This document shows positions 1 to 13,371 of a stretch of DNA of 64,000 nucleotides, in pieces. Source of the DNA: Buxus sempervirens (lineage: Eukaryota; Streptophyta; Magnoliopsida; Buxales; Buxaceae); the NCBI GenBank assembly GCA_947561395.2, contig OX387182.1, positions 6,806,595 to 6,870,594 of the forward strand, written 5' to 3'. The notes beneath the pieces were generated by a model that searched no databases, was not told where the DNA came from, and worked only from the letters and a program-made list of their open reading frames with translations. The position numbers were made by a program, and so were the translations under genes. Each line of letters begins with the position of its first letter. The first letter of the stretch is position 1.

Positions 1-2082
1 GTAATTCTGCTTCTGGGTTCTTATCTTTGTATTTCATATTTATGAAATTTTTTTAATCCATTGCAGCTTCCTTTTAAATGTATCTTTTTAAATTTTTTCT
101 TTTTGGGGGATGATTGACAGCATTCTATGTCATTATTGGTAGAGTTATGTCGTTCTTATTATGATCTCCAGGGCTAGGGTTGGCAATGGGTTGAATATGG
201 TATGGATCTACCATGATCCGAATTCGATCCGGTGAAAAAAAATTCCGATATCCGAATTCAATTTGAAATCCAACGGATCCTTTATATTTGAATCTGAATT
301 CAATAATCGACTGAACGAATTACCGAAGTATGAATTTGATCCGAATCCGATCTGATATGAACCTAAAACTCAAAAAATCAATTTTAACCATAAAAGCAAA
401 TTTTAACATCAAAACTAATGAACCATACAAATATTAAAGCAAGACATGAGTAAGGATGGTTCAACCATGGTTTATACAAAATTTACAAATGGTGTAACCT
501 CTCTAGTCTAGGTTTGTGTATGGTATATATTGATTTTGGTTCAAATCCTATTTGGATCAGATATGGGCAGATTCAAATTTCGGATCGGATTCAGGTCAGA
601 TTCGGATAAATATCTGACCCATTGCCAGCCATATCCAGGGCCTGTTAGTGGTTGGGGGGAAAGATCTTTTTGTGATAAGTTCATTTTTTGAGATATTATG
701 CATGGTATTTTTGTTAGTAGAAAAGATTAGTTTGCTAAATGATCATGTGTTACTGAAATAAACATTTTCTTTGAAACATCTGATACAGCATACTCTTCAC
801 TTTTGTTCTTATTTTTGAATGATTTGCCTTACTATCCATTTTATTGATGCTTGAGTGTTTTATGGCACTGTTTAATTGAAATTAGATTAAGACAAATTTC
901 CATTCTATCTGTTCTTCCTTTTTATTAGTGGTCGACATTATATGCATGTTATAATGACCGAAAGTATGTAATAATTAAATTTGACAAAATTGATTGGTAT
1001 TTTTCCAATCAACTTTGTCAAAACACATGACATAAAGTGTCAATAAGTCTATTGCCCTAATGTTGAATGAGCATGCTCATATCTAGGTGTATCATTGGAT
1101 CTTCAAGTGATATTTTCCATAGATATGGCCTCTTCAATTATATTTATTTAACGCACCTTGTGGATGATCATCTCTAATTGTCACAGCCTCACCTGGTGGA
1201 TGATCATCTTTACTCGTGCCAGCATTGCAAAAAGTTTCATATATTATAATACTTTTGTTTTTAAATTCCATTCTACTCTCCATTTGTCATCACATGCTGG
1301 ACCATCGTATTAGTAGGGACATCAATCTGGTGTACATCTTGACGAGCCATAATTCTAGAAGGGCAAGATTCAAGAAATCCAACTCTTTAATAATTTACAC
1401 ATCCGTGTCTCGTCTATGTTTATTAATGTTGTCAAATGTGGTTGCATAAGCGATTACACAACAGCAAGATTCAGTTTTGAATTGTGGCAACACTGTGTGG
1501 AAGGTTTGTCAAATCTGCATGACCATGCATGCCTTGTGTGGTCAGACAAAACTGTAAAGGTGTATAGCCATTTTATGACCACTGGGGGAATTTTTATTTT
1601 ATAAATTCTCTTCAATCCTTTTTTGGGAAACCGGAGAAATGGCCTGGCGGACATTTTGTGTAAGCTCATGGGACATATATGCATGATGTTTCACATTGGA
1701 AACTGAATTATTTAAGTGGCACCACTAGTAATCAATGCTTGCATCAAGTTTCTGCTAATAATCTCAATGATATCAAATTAAGTTGTGTCCCAACTTAATG
1801 TGTCACTTCTAATTACTACTCACTGAACTGTTTATATCTATTAAAAAAGAAAAGGTATCATTTCTGGTAGTATATCTTTTCACTTCCTCTTGCAAAATTA
1901 AAGCATTTTCAGGTTTTTTTTAGCTGTGGCACGTTTCAGGTCATTTTTGTTTCTTAGTGCATTATTATTATTAGTATTATTTTAAATCTCCTTTTACCAT
2001 CTTTAGACCCTTAATTCGCTGTGGGGCTTATATCATAAAATTTTTAAACGATTATATTTATATCTATGTATTGCTTCTGCAG
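1..2082 (+). other. UEV1 first-intron sequence (partial)
   Basis: No exon of UEV1 or another gene is recognised before the acceptor AG at 2081-2082. The phase-1 acceptor requires an upstream exon outside the window, so this stretch is taken as intron. It contains one hAT-like MITE (175-633). The remainder is AT-rich and unremarkable. Open frames at 1216-1449, 1416-1604 and 1454-1684 show no family signature. Confidence 0.7.
175..633. mobile_element. hAT-like MITE, 459 bp, in UEV1 intron 1
   Basis: The ends are imperfect inverted repeats: TAGGGTTGGCAATGGGT on the left and, reverse-complemented, TATGGCTGGCAATGGGT on the right. The element is flanked by a perfect 8-bp direct repeat TCCAGGGC at 167-174 and 634-641. 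An 8-bp duplication and a TAGGG-type end are typical of hAT non-autonomous elements. There is no coding capacity. Sub-terminal tracts rich in GATCCGAAT-like words face each other, so it can fold back. Confidence 0.8.
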
Positions 2083-5000
2083 TCCCTAGAAACTTCAGAT
2101 TGCTAGAGGAACTTGAACGTGGGGAGAAGGGTATTGGAGATGGTACTGTCAGTTATGGAATGGATGATGGAGATGATATTTATATGCGTTCTTGGACTGG
2201 TACTATAATTGGTCCACACAATGTAAGTCTAGTTATTTTGTAATATTCTTTTAGATTTGCTTTGGACAACTCCACCAGTTCAATTCTATTAGATGTATCA
2301 AGACTTTTGTTTCAGATGTCCTTTTTTTTTTCCTTCTCGTAAAATAATTATTTAAAATAACTGAATCTCAAAGATGAAAAATATCAAAGGCTAGAATAGA
2401 AGCAAGTAGGGCATACTTCTAAACCAGGAATGCATTAAAGCCAACTATGCGTACAATTTTGGGCTTGGAATGGAAAATCAAGGCCTGGTGGAATGATGAG
2501 AACTGCAGGCAACTGTGCTATGAACTATGATAGGATGATGTATACAGAAAAACCAGTTTGGTTGCAACTCCTTCTCAAAAAGCTTTTATGTTGATGCTTT
2601 CATTTTTCTAATTTTTCTAAGCGGATGAGTCTTCCTAGCTGAATATGCTACAGGATAGCATGATTTGCCCCAAAATATTGCTGATGGAGGCTTTATCCCA
2701 AGAAATTAAAAAAAAAAAAAAAATCTCTGGGGAAGGACTAATTTTTTGATGACTTGTTATTACCATAATTTTCAGGCTTCCTGGGCAGCACACATTGAAG
2801 GATGTCTTATATCGATACGTAAAGTAGGAAGAAATTAAAATATTGCTCTACTTAATCTTTGCTTCGTTGTGCATTCAACTGGCCTGAGCTTTTTGTGTCT
2901 TCCCTTCTACTTTGGCGAACTAATTTTACAGCACTGGGTGGTTCCATTGAATCCGGTAGTGCATGAATAATTATATATGAGCAACATGCATTTCATATCA
3001 TAGGTTATAAGTAAATGTTGATGCAAATGTAAAAAAAAAAATGTGCTTTCAATTGAACTGCATCTAGCCTTTTTTATATTTGGCTTACAAGTTAATATTT
3101 TTTTTGTATTAAATTTTTGACTGACCTAGTTGTTTTTCTTCTTACATATTATATGATTGCTGATAAGGCACCTTCCTTTGGTTTAGTGTCACCTAATGGG
3201 GCAGTATGCACCTCATTCAGCCAAGATTTTTTATTTTGAAATATTGTCGCCAGTCACTCTGTCACCCCCAAAAAAAAAAAAAAAAGGAAAAGGAAAAAAG
3301 AAATAAACAAGTCAAAAACATCAAAAGAAGGTTTTATTGCATGAAAGTTTGTTTGGTTTATCTGTCTGGAATCTTATTAACTGAAGTGGATATAGTTGGG
3401 ATTGCAAATTAAAAACAAAAGAAGTTGACTGATCTGAAGTGGCTTGATATTTATTGGCTGTATCTGTATCGATTAATTAATGTTGGGATCATGCACTTGT
3501 TGAGTTGAAAATGAATCCAAGTTCTAAATTTTAGCATTAAATGAAAAACATTATGGCAGATATTTTTCTGTGATACTTATCTTCTAATACAGATACCTTA
3601 CAAGTGCCTTTTTTTTCTTCCCATTTTAGTCTGTGCATGAAGGGCGCATTTATCAGTTGAAGCTGTTCTGTGACAAAGATTATCCAGAGAAACCCCCAAG
3701 TGTTCGGTTCAATTCACGGATTAACATGACTTGCGTGAATCACGAGACGGGAGTGGTACAATTATAATTCTATTTTGTTTAACTGATTTTGCATCATTAT
3801 TTCTAATTTGGTGGATTTTTATCTGATATAATCAGTTATCTTGGCTCCAGTGCTTTTGTGAACATAGCAGCTAAATAATCCCAATGTTTTACATAGGGCA
3901 GATATTGTATATTTTTTTGCTTTCTGCAAAATTTTCCATTCATGTGTAAATAACCCAATATGCGTTCACAATCAATAACATCTTCACTATCTAGAGAGAC
4001 GGTGAGTCAAAGAACAGCATGCATTGATGGGTGGTGAGGACCCATATTGGCCATCGTGAGTTCTTTCCTTATAGCTGGTACAGTCATATTTTCCCCCGAT
4101 TCATTCTTCCATAAATTGCTGAAAACAAAAGTAAGTTACATCAAAAAAAAAATATAAGGTTGTTTAAATTAAATGTTTTGTAATTAGAAACCGCCGGCCC
4201 CACTTTTGTGGGAACTGGTTTTTGATGATTATGATGATTTTCCCTGTTCAAAAATGAAAAAAACAAGAAAGGTCCTTTACAGCATTCTGAGTAGCATGAA
4301 GCGACCAGCAGATGTGTGTCACTTGAAAAGCATGAACATATGCATGAGTACAATCTCCATACATGTATTCACGTGGTGTACATATGATATATATATATGG
4401 ATACATATTGGTTGCATGCTTGTGCTAATGTCTCACTATTTCTCCATATTTGATGGTGGCTACACAGATGCAGATTGTCAAATTAAAGCTGAAAATTGTA
4501 TTATTCCCTGAATTCTATAGTATTAAATAATTATTTTTTTGATGAAGTTAAATAATTATTTAATATTGAGTATGGGAGACCACAGGACAAAACAAATTTA
4601 GTAGCTATGTACAGACCTTCCTTTCCTCCCCACATGGATCGAATTTGGTAAACATGAATCCATTCTAACTCCCACATGATGAAAAATGGTGAAAGCTCTT
4701 GAGAATAAAAATGATCTGATTTTACCGCTGTATATTGCTGACATTAGGAAATGGAACAATTGGGAATCTCGAGTAAGTAGCCGAGCTGCTAAAGTAGTAA
4801 CAAGTCCTGTCAGTAAAATGGGTCCTCATTCTTCGTTCATTCATTTATTTATTTTGGGTGTTGTTTTTGTTTGTGTTATGGAAAGATTGATATACTGTTG
4901 AGATGCAACATACAAAGAAACTAAAAATTGTGGAGTGATGATTTCTGCACATGGTAGCGGTGTGCATATTCTGTTCTAATTAATCACTTTCCACGTAGCA

Positions 5001-8000
5001 ATTTTCATCTCCAGACACATTTCTATATGGCAAATTTAACGCCTTTCTCTTGCATTCTTGCTAAGAATGTGCTCATTTGTTCTTGATTTGGTATCATAGA
5101 ATGAGTTTTGACTTGTAAGTCTCAATTTCCGAAACTGAGGTACCAGTTAATTTTGGGGCTTAAAATCCAGAAATTCAATGTGCAAAACCTTTAAAATGAA
5201 ACATTGCTTAAATAGTTGATTATGCCACCAGTTTTAGCGAAAATGAAAGCTTGCTTTCTAAATTTTAAAGAAAGTAGTGGTAATAGTATGCCGCTAGTTA
5301 AACATAATTATCTGCAAGTATTGACTACACTTTAAGAAATGGTTTTGCTAGAAACAGAATTTGTTTCTGAGTTTTATTTTTACTTTAATGAAATTTATTT
5401 TTTTTTTCTCCTAAAATTAGTTGCATCTTGGATATCCAAATGCCATATTTTGGCTGAAATGCTTTTCCAAAACTCAAATCATTCGGATTCAGGCTGGAGA
5501 GTCAGTCAAATGATAGGCTAGCTTTTCAGACCTAAACACCCAAAACTTGGTCTGGGAATCAAAATAAAATACCATGTTACAGACGATGGGTTAGGTTTTT
5601 TGGTGCTGGTACTTTATTTCAGCAAACTTGGAATTGCTAAAGCAGGTTTACACTTCCATAAGAATGGTTTTTCCCAAATTGTAGTGGCATACTTCTGAAT
5701 ACTTGTGTGTAAGCAGTGATTTTGAGTGGAAGTGGTGTTTGAATGAGTGAAGGATAAAGTGGTGTGTTTTTTAAATGTGCTGTCTTTTACTCTCAATGGG
5801 AGAGTGTCTCCTGTTTGGCTACTCTTGGATAAAGAAAAGGAAGTTGTCCCCTTTCCTACTTTTTTGGTTGGCAATGTGTTCAGTAGTTCTCAGGACAATG
5901 GAGGATGTTGGCCTTTTCAAGGGGGTTTAAGGATGTGCTATGATTGATCAGGATTATAGATGGATAATCGGAAAGAATAAAAGCACTATCACACAAGGAC
6001 ACAAGATTTACGTGGTTCGGCAAATTGTCTAGGACAACAGATGGAGATGATCGGAAGAATTCACTATAAATAATAGTATGCATACAGGAATTAGAAGCTC
6101 TCAAATCCCCAAATGTAATACATCTAATGCTCTCTCACATATTCAATCTGTTTCTTCTTTGAATTATGTTGGAATGGCTAGAGGCTTTCTTATTTATTTG
6201 CGAGCCTTATACGGTTGATCATAAATAAGGTTTGTGGTAATTGATAAATAGTTGCTATAAATGAGGTTAGTAGTTGATGGTTACTATAAATGAGGTTGGT
6301 GGTGGTTAGTATATAGTGGTTGTAAAAAAAGAGCCACCATGTTTAACTTCCTGCGCAACCATTTTTGACTTCTTTAAGCCATATTTTGACAAAGTTCCAC
6401 CTTGGCTTGTGGTTTTTCAAAGGACGAATTGAGCTTCTAATGCCTCCTCCATAGTTCTTAGGGGCAATCAATGAGTACAGATCCCAATTAAGTTCAAGCA
6501 ATGCTTGAATTTGGCTATAGAAACAGGCTTCGTGAGCATATTTGTTGGATTGTTTGCGGTTGCAATCTTCTTCATTGTTATATCCCGTTGGGAAATAACT
6601 GACATCAGTATGCTTGGTTCTTTCATGATACATCTATTTTTATTCAAATATATAGCACTTTGGCTATCACAATATACAATGGTCACATACTGTTGTAAGC
6701 CAGTATTAGAAACCAAACCTCAAACCTAGATAGCCTCTTTTGTTACTTCTGTTGTTCCAACATGCTCTGCTTTTGTCATAGATAGAGTTGTGATAAATTG
6801 TAAACTAGCCTTTTAGCTAATAGTGCAACCATATTAGATGGACGCATATCCTGTAAAAGACCGCTCTGTATCCAGATTGTTGGCATAGTTTAAATCCACA
6901 TGACTAACAACACTACTAAGTGTTGTAAAACTCTTGCTGAACACTATGCTCGCATCTGGTTTGAGGAAGTAACAAATGGTGGTTGAGGAAGTCAAACATG
7001 GTGGGTTATTTATGACAACCATCATCTGTCAACCACCACCAACCTTATTCATGGCAAGCGCCAACTGTCAACCACCACTAACCTCATTTATGACAACCAT
7101 TTGACAAGTGCCAACTATCACCAACTTTATTTATGGTCAACCCTATAAGGCTCAGTTATAAATAGGAGAGCCTCTAGTCATTCTAACGCAACTCAAAGAA
7201 GAAACATATTATGTGTTTGTATGAGAGCATCGGGTGATTAGGTTTGAAGATTTGAGAGTTTCTCATTTTTGTGTGTGAACTATTATTTATAATGAATTCT
7301 TTTGATTGCTTTCCCCTACGAACATAGGCACTTTGCCGAACCACTTAAATCTTGTGTCCTTGTATGATTGTTATTTTATTCTTTCCTATTATCAATATGA
7401 GATCTTGATTAGTCATAACTCATAATAGAATGGTAGATGAGGTGCTTTTCTAAGATCTCCAGTTTGTGAATGTTACTATTATGCTCATCGAAGCATTTAA
7501 TGATCAGATTTTCTAGATTAAGTATATTCTTTAAATGTTTTGAGATGGTTTTAGGTCTTAAAGTTAGTCAAGAGATGATCAATGTTGTTGGCATTCAATT
7601 CAATCCTAGTTTGCAGAGTCTTTTTGCTAATATTCTGGGTTGTGTAAGAAGTGACTTGTCCAATATTTGAGCTTTTGTTGGATGATAATGTTTGGAGTAT
7701 GAGTTTTATTGGTTTGATTATTAAGAAGATTTAGAGGAAGTTAGTCACCTGGAAAACAAATTACCTTTCTTGGCGAGTTAGTATCGCCAATTAATCTTCT
7801 TGTTTGTTTTCTCTATTTTGAATCCCAGTTGAGGTTGCAAATTCTACGGTGAAAATTTAGAGGATAATTATGGGAGGAAGGGGCTTTGGAATGATTATCT
7901 TTTAGTTGAAAAGAAGGTTTTAGATTTAAGAGATTTTTGGTGGGTTGATGGGTGGTTTCAACCTAGCAAACATGCTCACTTGCAGTATAAGGTCATCAAG

Positions 8001-9618
8001 AGTAAGTATGTCATTTGCGAGAATAGTTAGTATGTTAACAAATTAATACTTGTGCAAAAGTTGATAGTGTCAACCTTTCTAAAGCCATATTTTTGCTTGC
8101 ATTGAGAATTGATTCATGTCTTCAGTCTTGGTCATACATTCTGTAGGTGACTAAAGTTGTACTTGGGAAGAAACTTGCAGAAGTGCCATTGGCTGGAATG
8201 GAGAACACGAGAGCGGATGTACTGTCTTCAACGAGTTCCATTTAGCACTAAATGATCTCCTAGGCATGGAAAAATGAAATTATCAGTTGAGAGGACATAT
8301 TGGTTGTCTAATTCTACTTAATATATGGTGCCTAGGTCCTTAATGTAGAGTCTATACGTTCATGAGGCACCAAATACTGTTAGCAGTGTCTTGGGATGAT
8401 TACATACAATATTATTGCCTTGTGTTATCAATGGGTGATTTCGATTTGATTCCATCTATACTTGTAACCTTACCTTATTTAAGTTACAGGTCTATTTTTA
8501 GATTTAGGACAGCTATTTATTATTTACTAATTAATTAATGTTGACTATTAAACCTTAAATCATTTAAATACGTAATATAATTAGATTATCAAGTTGATTT
8601 CTATGTAATTTATAAATATATATACCATATACCTGCTTATCTGATGTTGAATGGCTTCTTAATGGGTCCCTTGAAGTTCGACTGAGAATTATTTGGTTCC
8701 CTGAAATTAGACCCAAGACCCATTAACTGGTACTGAATAAATTGGGTAATTATATAACTTGGTACCCATTGGCATCCATATTCTAACCAGATCAATAGGA
8801 TGAAAATCCATAACATTTATTACTCCAATCTTCATGGGGATAATGAGGAGGAGCATTGCATTACTACTCTTCTCAAAAGTTGCTGGTTTTTGGACTTCAT
8901 CATCTTCATAATATCTAAGCTGATACAACTTTTGTTGTATAAAGTTATGGTGAATCCATCTGGCATTGGCAATTTGACGATAAACAAAAGGCTTTTTTCG
9001 ACGTCTTGTTTCTGCATTCAGCATAGAGAACCCGATACCATCTGATTCTGGTTGGTGAAAATTGATTCTTTATAAATTCCTGTATACTATTTTTATATTT
9101 TCTTTTTGGTGGTAAAAAATTATTGACAACTTTAGTAAAAGTTTTGAAACAAAAAAAATTCAGTCGGAGAAGTTATTTTTTATATTTCTTTTTTCTATTT
9201 TAATTTACTTTTGTGTGCGTATCTCTTCCTGTATAGGGATTAGGGATTCTCACAAGTGGACCCCTTAAGTGATGGGTCCAGATCCTTCACATATTGGCCA
9301 TGCCCAATATGATGCTGAAGGATACTGATCTTGGTTCTTAGCAGTGGATGTTAGATGTACTTTTATTATCATCATGGGCACTAGTTTTCTGGATTTCTTT
9401 TCTATGTGCTCCTTGTTTTTTTTTTCTTGAAACTTTGCACTGGCTGGCAAGTTCTGAGTCCACAGGTAATTTCACAGATAGAAGCCAAGAAGTTTGGGAT
9501 GCTGGCCAATTGGCAGAGAGAGTACACCATGGAAGACATATTGACACAGCTGAAGAAGGAGATGGCATCCCCACACAACCGGAAATTGGTCCAGCCTCCT
9601 GAAGGTACCTACTTCTAA
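2083..9618 (+). CDS. UEV1: Ubiquitin-conjugating enzyme E2 variant 1 (UEV1/MMZ type), 5'-partial
   Basis: Three coding exons are visible: 2083-2222, 3630-3755 and 9478-9618 (stop TAA 9616-9618). The first starts in phase 1 after an AG at 2081-2082, so the short exon with the start codon lies left of the window. The exons read [17 protein letters not shown], then [19 protein letters not shown], then [20 protein letters not shown] and end [11 protein letters not shown]. This is almost word for word the plant UEV1 family, whose usual length is about 145-160 residues; 134 full codons are seen here. Members have the E2 fold but lack the catalytic cysteine. They pair with UBC13 to build K63-linked ubiquitin chains for DNA damage tolerance and signalling in nucleus and cytosol. 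Phases (1, 0, 0) join without error and all visible introns are GT-AG. The last intron is 5.7 kb and carries retroelement relics. Family certain; paralogue (1A-1D) not decided. Confidence 0.95.
5941..6339 (-). mobile_element. Ty1/copia LTR relic (minus orientation)
   Basis: About 399 bp, running TG...CA on the minus strand. It matches, in inverted orientation, the sequence at 6999-7415: shared blocks include the region around the word GTGGTTCGGCAAA and the block ending AAGAAGAAACA. It lies directly beyond a copia pol 3' end on the same strand, separated by a purine-rich tract, so it is best read as that element's 3' LTR. It sits inside the last intron of UEV1. Visible divergence from the other copy suggests an old insertion. 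Broken fossil. Confidence 0.7.
6340..6960 (-). mobile_element. Ty1/copia pol 3' remnant (RNase H region), broken
   Basis: Minus-strand reading contains hallmark copia RNase H words, for example [22 protein letters not shown] and the terminal MLTKPV...[10 protein letters not shown], and further upstream a [14 protein letters not shown] stretch. These belong to the end of a Ty1/copia polyprotein. Only the 3' part is present. It is broken at several points and cannot be active. It is a fossil inside UEV1 intron 3. Confidence 0.85.
6999..7415 (+). mobile_element. Second copia LTR relic, opposite orientation
   Basis: About 417 bp, TG...CA on the plus strand, related to the minus-strand LTR at 5941-6339. 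It is preceded by the same short purine-rich stretch (around GAGGAAGTCAAACA) seen next to the other LTR. Both LTRs therefore look like 3' ends of elements placed head to head, with little internal sequence left between them. Short repeats of ACCACCA and TTTATGACAACCA type occur near its start. Old, broken fossil. Confidence 0.65.
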
Positions 9619-12340
9619 GTGAAGATAGATTGGCATTGTTTATTGAACTGCCATATACCATATAAATAGTTTGTTTCCGTGTGTTGTTGACGTGGAAGTT
9701 AAGGGGCCAGGGGAAATTACAGCTTTCACTATTACCTCTGTCGTTCTCATCACGAGCCTCATCTTCCTTGTGTCAAACTGTGTTTCAAAAGTGCTGTGTG
9801 ATGACCATGATTGCTTATTTCATTCCGGGAATGAACTGTCATTTGTATATTTATGCAACCTTGATTGATTATAGTTCTGCTCTTGAGGGTCTTGGGTTAT
9901 TGGGGGTTGATTTCTCTCTGCTTATGAATATGTAGTAAACCTTCAAAATGCTTTTCTACTAAGATGTGTCAATAGTTTGCCAATTCTTACCCAACACAAG
10001 ACAATCAAGAGCCCTTCAGTCTGGTTATTTCCATGTGAACATGCTGCCAGCATTTTCTGGGTAAATCCCAAGTGGCTATATTTGAACACTGGGATTGAAT
10101 CCCCACTTGTACTGGAAACCATGGCATTTTGCCAAAGCAACCATAAATGCCTTCAGGCAGCTGGTCTAGGCTAGATTTATAAACTAAGAGAGATTCAAAA
10201 GAAAAAAAAGGAAAAATATTCGATATTCCTAATCAAACATGCAATATAAAACTCTCGTCTCTTTCTCTCGCTTGTTTAATTGAAGGTCAAGGTAAGCTTT
10301 TGGGTTGAGATTGGATTTGAGACCGGTTTTCGGGCATGCGATATTGGATTTGGGAATGGTTTTCAGGGCAAGTGATTGCCTTCATGGATGGTTATTGTGT
10401 GTGGAAGGGATGTAATTTCGTTTTATGAATTGAGGGATTTTGGGTACTCAACCGGAGCCACACTTGGTTATGATCTGGTTAAGGAAGCCTTATCCTTGAC
10501 TTATTCAAAATTGGTGGGTGTAATTAGGTCGTATGGGTAAGATGTGAAATTGACACCATCACTCCATGCGGGCAGTTATGAAGAGCAATTGAAGTGAAAA
10601 GTCAATTGCGTGCGTCACTTGGGCTCGCTCTGATTGTAAATGTTTGACTATCGACTTCTACCCCAAGGGTGAAGAGAAGGGTAAAAAATTGGGGTTGAGT
10701 CACCGATCCCCACCGATAGCTAGCAAGTGGGACCCGGATCCATCAATTTCCCAGATGGTTTGACAGTTTCCGTGTGGGGTCACATTGCATATGTTTGTCA
10801 CGGGTAGCGGACTTGACTCATTCAATGACGGCACTGGACGGGTGAGTCACGGTCATCTGATTGTTTGCACGGGAGTAAGTGAACACGGTCTACAACCAAT
10901 TAATGGCCTCCACATCAGTATTAAGTTGATGTGGCATCAGACCGTTGGTTCAATGAACAAAGAGAGTGATCTTATGTGGAGCAGCAAAGTGCGGTTGGAG
11001 TAGTTGACGGGCGAAAGAGGTCATTGACATGAAAGCCGTGAGTGACCCACCTTCCTCCCCCGTTCGTTCATTGCTTCTGAAGACTGCAATCCCATTCTCG
11101 CTTGACTTTTAGTTCTTTTATAGCTTCGACAAATAAACGTATAATATAAGGAAACCTCTTCGACACGTCGTTCACGTGCCATATACCGACGGGCGACGAC
11201 CCACTCACTAGTCACTGATCCTTAGTCTTCTGCAAAATTGCAACACTACCATCCGCTTTCAATGCCCAGCCTAATGTGAGAGGATTCGTAAGTTTTGGAA
11301 AAATTGAAACACTTTTAATCATTGTAAGGGCTATTTTGGGAAGATGCGCATTTTATTTTGCATGATTTTCAAAGACACTATTCTCGTTATATATAATCTA
11401 AAATAGATGTCTTGTCTAGCTGAGCTGTTTAAGCCTTTTACCTTCTTTTTTTACACATTACATAAAAAATCAACGCTTCTATTTTCTAGACCACAACAAT
11501 TGTTTTCATCTTTTTTAGTTAAGAACCCAAAACTTATTTATATTAGGGTGTTCTCTTGGGAAGTGTATCAACCATAATTTATCTTTTCTAAAAAAACCCT
11601 TACACATCATTTTTTAAGATTTGTTAATAAAAAGGGTATAACAGTTATAAATGTCTCAATTAATTTAAAACTTACAGAACTGTTTCCTTTCCTTTCTTTC
11701 TATATACGTGCAGTAATACACATGTACCTTGCTAGTTTCACTATTAACTCGTGGAATGAATTCCCAAAATGAATATCAAACTAGGCCTTTTGCTACAATT
11801 AGAGCATCCCTCTAATTGAAACAAGTTTGAATGGACATGATAATATGGGTATAAAAAAGAAATGAAAACCTGATGTACTCATTTAATTGAGATCCAATTA
11901 GATTCTACCATTACATATACATTGCACAACTATTAGCCTCGGTCAAATCTAAAATGGGTCAAACCCAAAATTTAAATTTGCCCCGTTAATAGTCTTACTA
12001 AGAAGTCAAACACTAACAAAACGGGTCGAGGACCCGATAGACGACAGCTGCGGAGCTAATATGAGACCGATGAGTGAGGATCGAGGACTGAGCCGAGCCC
12101 ACTCTCTGAGCTAGAAGAGTTGGGCCAGTCGTCGGCTGCCTTATCGGTCAAACCAGACGTGTGGACGCGACCCCCAGCAAACTTCCTAAAATTCGTAATT
12201 AAACTTTCTAAAACGCGCCGCCTCTCTTTTTTTTTTTTGTGGTAATGCGCCTCTCTTGTTAATTCTAATTGTAACACACGTTTTAATAATTCCCCACCTT
12301 CCAGGCAACCGACTCAACCGAGTCAATGTTCCCACGGCTT
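9619..12340. other. Intergenic region between UEV1 and CAF1
   Basis: The first few hundred bases are the presumed 3' UTR of UEV1. No poly(A) site can be fixed with confidence. A Helitron-like fragment lies at about 11540-11745. The open frames here (for example 9671-9868, 10785-11003, 11021-11215) lack recognisable domains or splice partners. I see no further gene. Confidence 0.5.
11540..11745 (+). mobile_element. Fragment of a Helitron-like repeat family (copy 1)
   Basis: This stretch aligns by eye with the copies at 32768 and 56503. Shared words in order are a CTTGGGAA-like block, a CTTACACATCAT-like block, GATTTGTTAATAAAAA, a run ending in ACTGTTTCC, and ACGTGCAGTAATACACATG. The 5' end typical of the other copies (TCTATACTATATATAA-like) is not clear here, so it is probably truncated. 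Confidence 0.45.
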
Positions 12341-12352
12341 CTTCCTCATTCC

Positions 12353-12359
12353 TATAAAA
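12353..12359 (+). promoter_or_regulatory. TATA box of the CAF1 gene
   Basis: TATAAAA lies 158 bases before the CAF1 start codon at 12517. This is a normal distance for a plant promoter with a leader of about 130 bases. No ATG is seen in that leader before the chosen start. Confidence 0.6.
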
Positions 12360-12516
12360 CCTGATCCCTCTCAAACCCTAAAACCATCACCAAACAAGAA
12401 CTCGATCTCGTCCGAGAAGACCCACTCAATCTCCTCCCGACGAAAGAATCTCTTTTGAGGTCTACATCCGAGAGATAGATAGATAGAGATCCAAGTCGGA
12501 GTGGAGAATCACAATC

Positions 12517-13371
12517 ATGTCTTCCAAAGGCCTTAATTCGGATGATGATTTGAAATTGAAACCAATCGTGATTCGAGAAGTTTGGTCTGAGAATCTCGAA
12601 TCGGAGTTCGAGTTGATCCGAGACCTCATAGATCACTACCCTTTCATTTCAATGGATACCGAATTTCCTGGTGTGGTTTTCCGGCCAAACAGCGACGCTG
12701 CAGCGCCTTACTTCCCACAACGCCGGCCATCCGATCATTACCTCATCTTGAAAGCGAACGTAGATGCTTTGAACCTTATCCAGGTCGGGCTCACCCTCTC
12801 TGATTCCGACGGTAACCTTCCGGATCTCGGCACCGGAAACAGATTTATATGGGAGTTTAACTTTTGTGAATTCGATGTTTCACGGGACGCCCACGCACCG
12901 GACTCGATCGAGCTACTGAGACGACAGGGGATTGATTTCGAGAAGAACCGGGAAGAAGGGATCGACTCGGAAAGATTCGCTGAGTTGATGATGTCGTCGG
13001 GACTCGTCTGCAATGAATCGGTGAGTTGGATCACCTTCCATAGCGCGTACGATTTCGGGTACCTGGTGAAGGTCCTCACGCGCCGCTGCTTGCCGGACGA
13101 GATGGGAGAGTTTCTGAGCCTTTTGAGGGTGTTTTTTGGGACGAGGGTGTACGACGTGAAGCATCTGATGAGGTTCTGCCAGAGCCTGTACGGTGGGTTG
13201 AACAGGCTGGCGGAGACACTGGAGGTGGACCGGGCGGTCGGTAAGTGCCACCAAGCCGGTTCGGATAGTCTGTTGACGTGGTATGCCTTCCAAAAGATGA
13301 AGCAGGTGTTCTTTGTGAACGATGGGCCGGAGAAGTACGCCGGCGTTTTATATGGTTTAGAGGTGTTTTGA
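12517..13371 (+). CDS. CAF1: CCR4-associated factor 1 (CAF1/POP2) deadenylase
   Basis: Intronless 284-residue protein, the normal length for plant CAF1. It is the DEDDh 3'-5' exoribonuclease subunit of the CCR4-NOT complex and shortens mRNA poly(A) tails in the cytoplasm and P-bodies. The catalytic set is visible: [10 protein letters not shown] gives Asp47 and Glu49, SAYDFGYL gives Asp179, and [11 protein letters not shown] gives His245 and Asp250. The first ATG matches the usual start a short way before the IREVW motif (19-23), and a TATA box lies upstream. Being intronless is common for plant CAF1 genes, several of which are fast stress-response genes. The closest plant group looks like the CAF1-9/10/11 type; the exact paralogue is not decided. 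A 218-codon open frame on the opposite strand is a GC-driven shadow. Confidence 0.96.
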   Translation: MSSKGLNSDDDLKLKPIVIREVWSENLESEFELIRDLIDHYPFISMDTEFPGVVFRPNSDAAAPYFPQRRPSDHYLILKANVDALNLIQVGLTLSDSDGNLPDLGTGNRFIWEFNFCEFDVSRDAHAPDSIELLRRQGIDFEKNREEGIDSERFAELMMSSGLVCNESVSWITFHSAYDFGYLVKVLTRRCLPDEMGEFLSLLRVFFGTRVYDVKHLMRFCQSLYGGLNRLAETLEVDRAVGKCHQAGSDSLLTWYAFQKMKQVFFVNDGPEKYAGVLYGLEVF

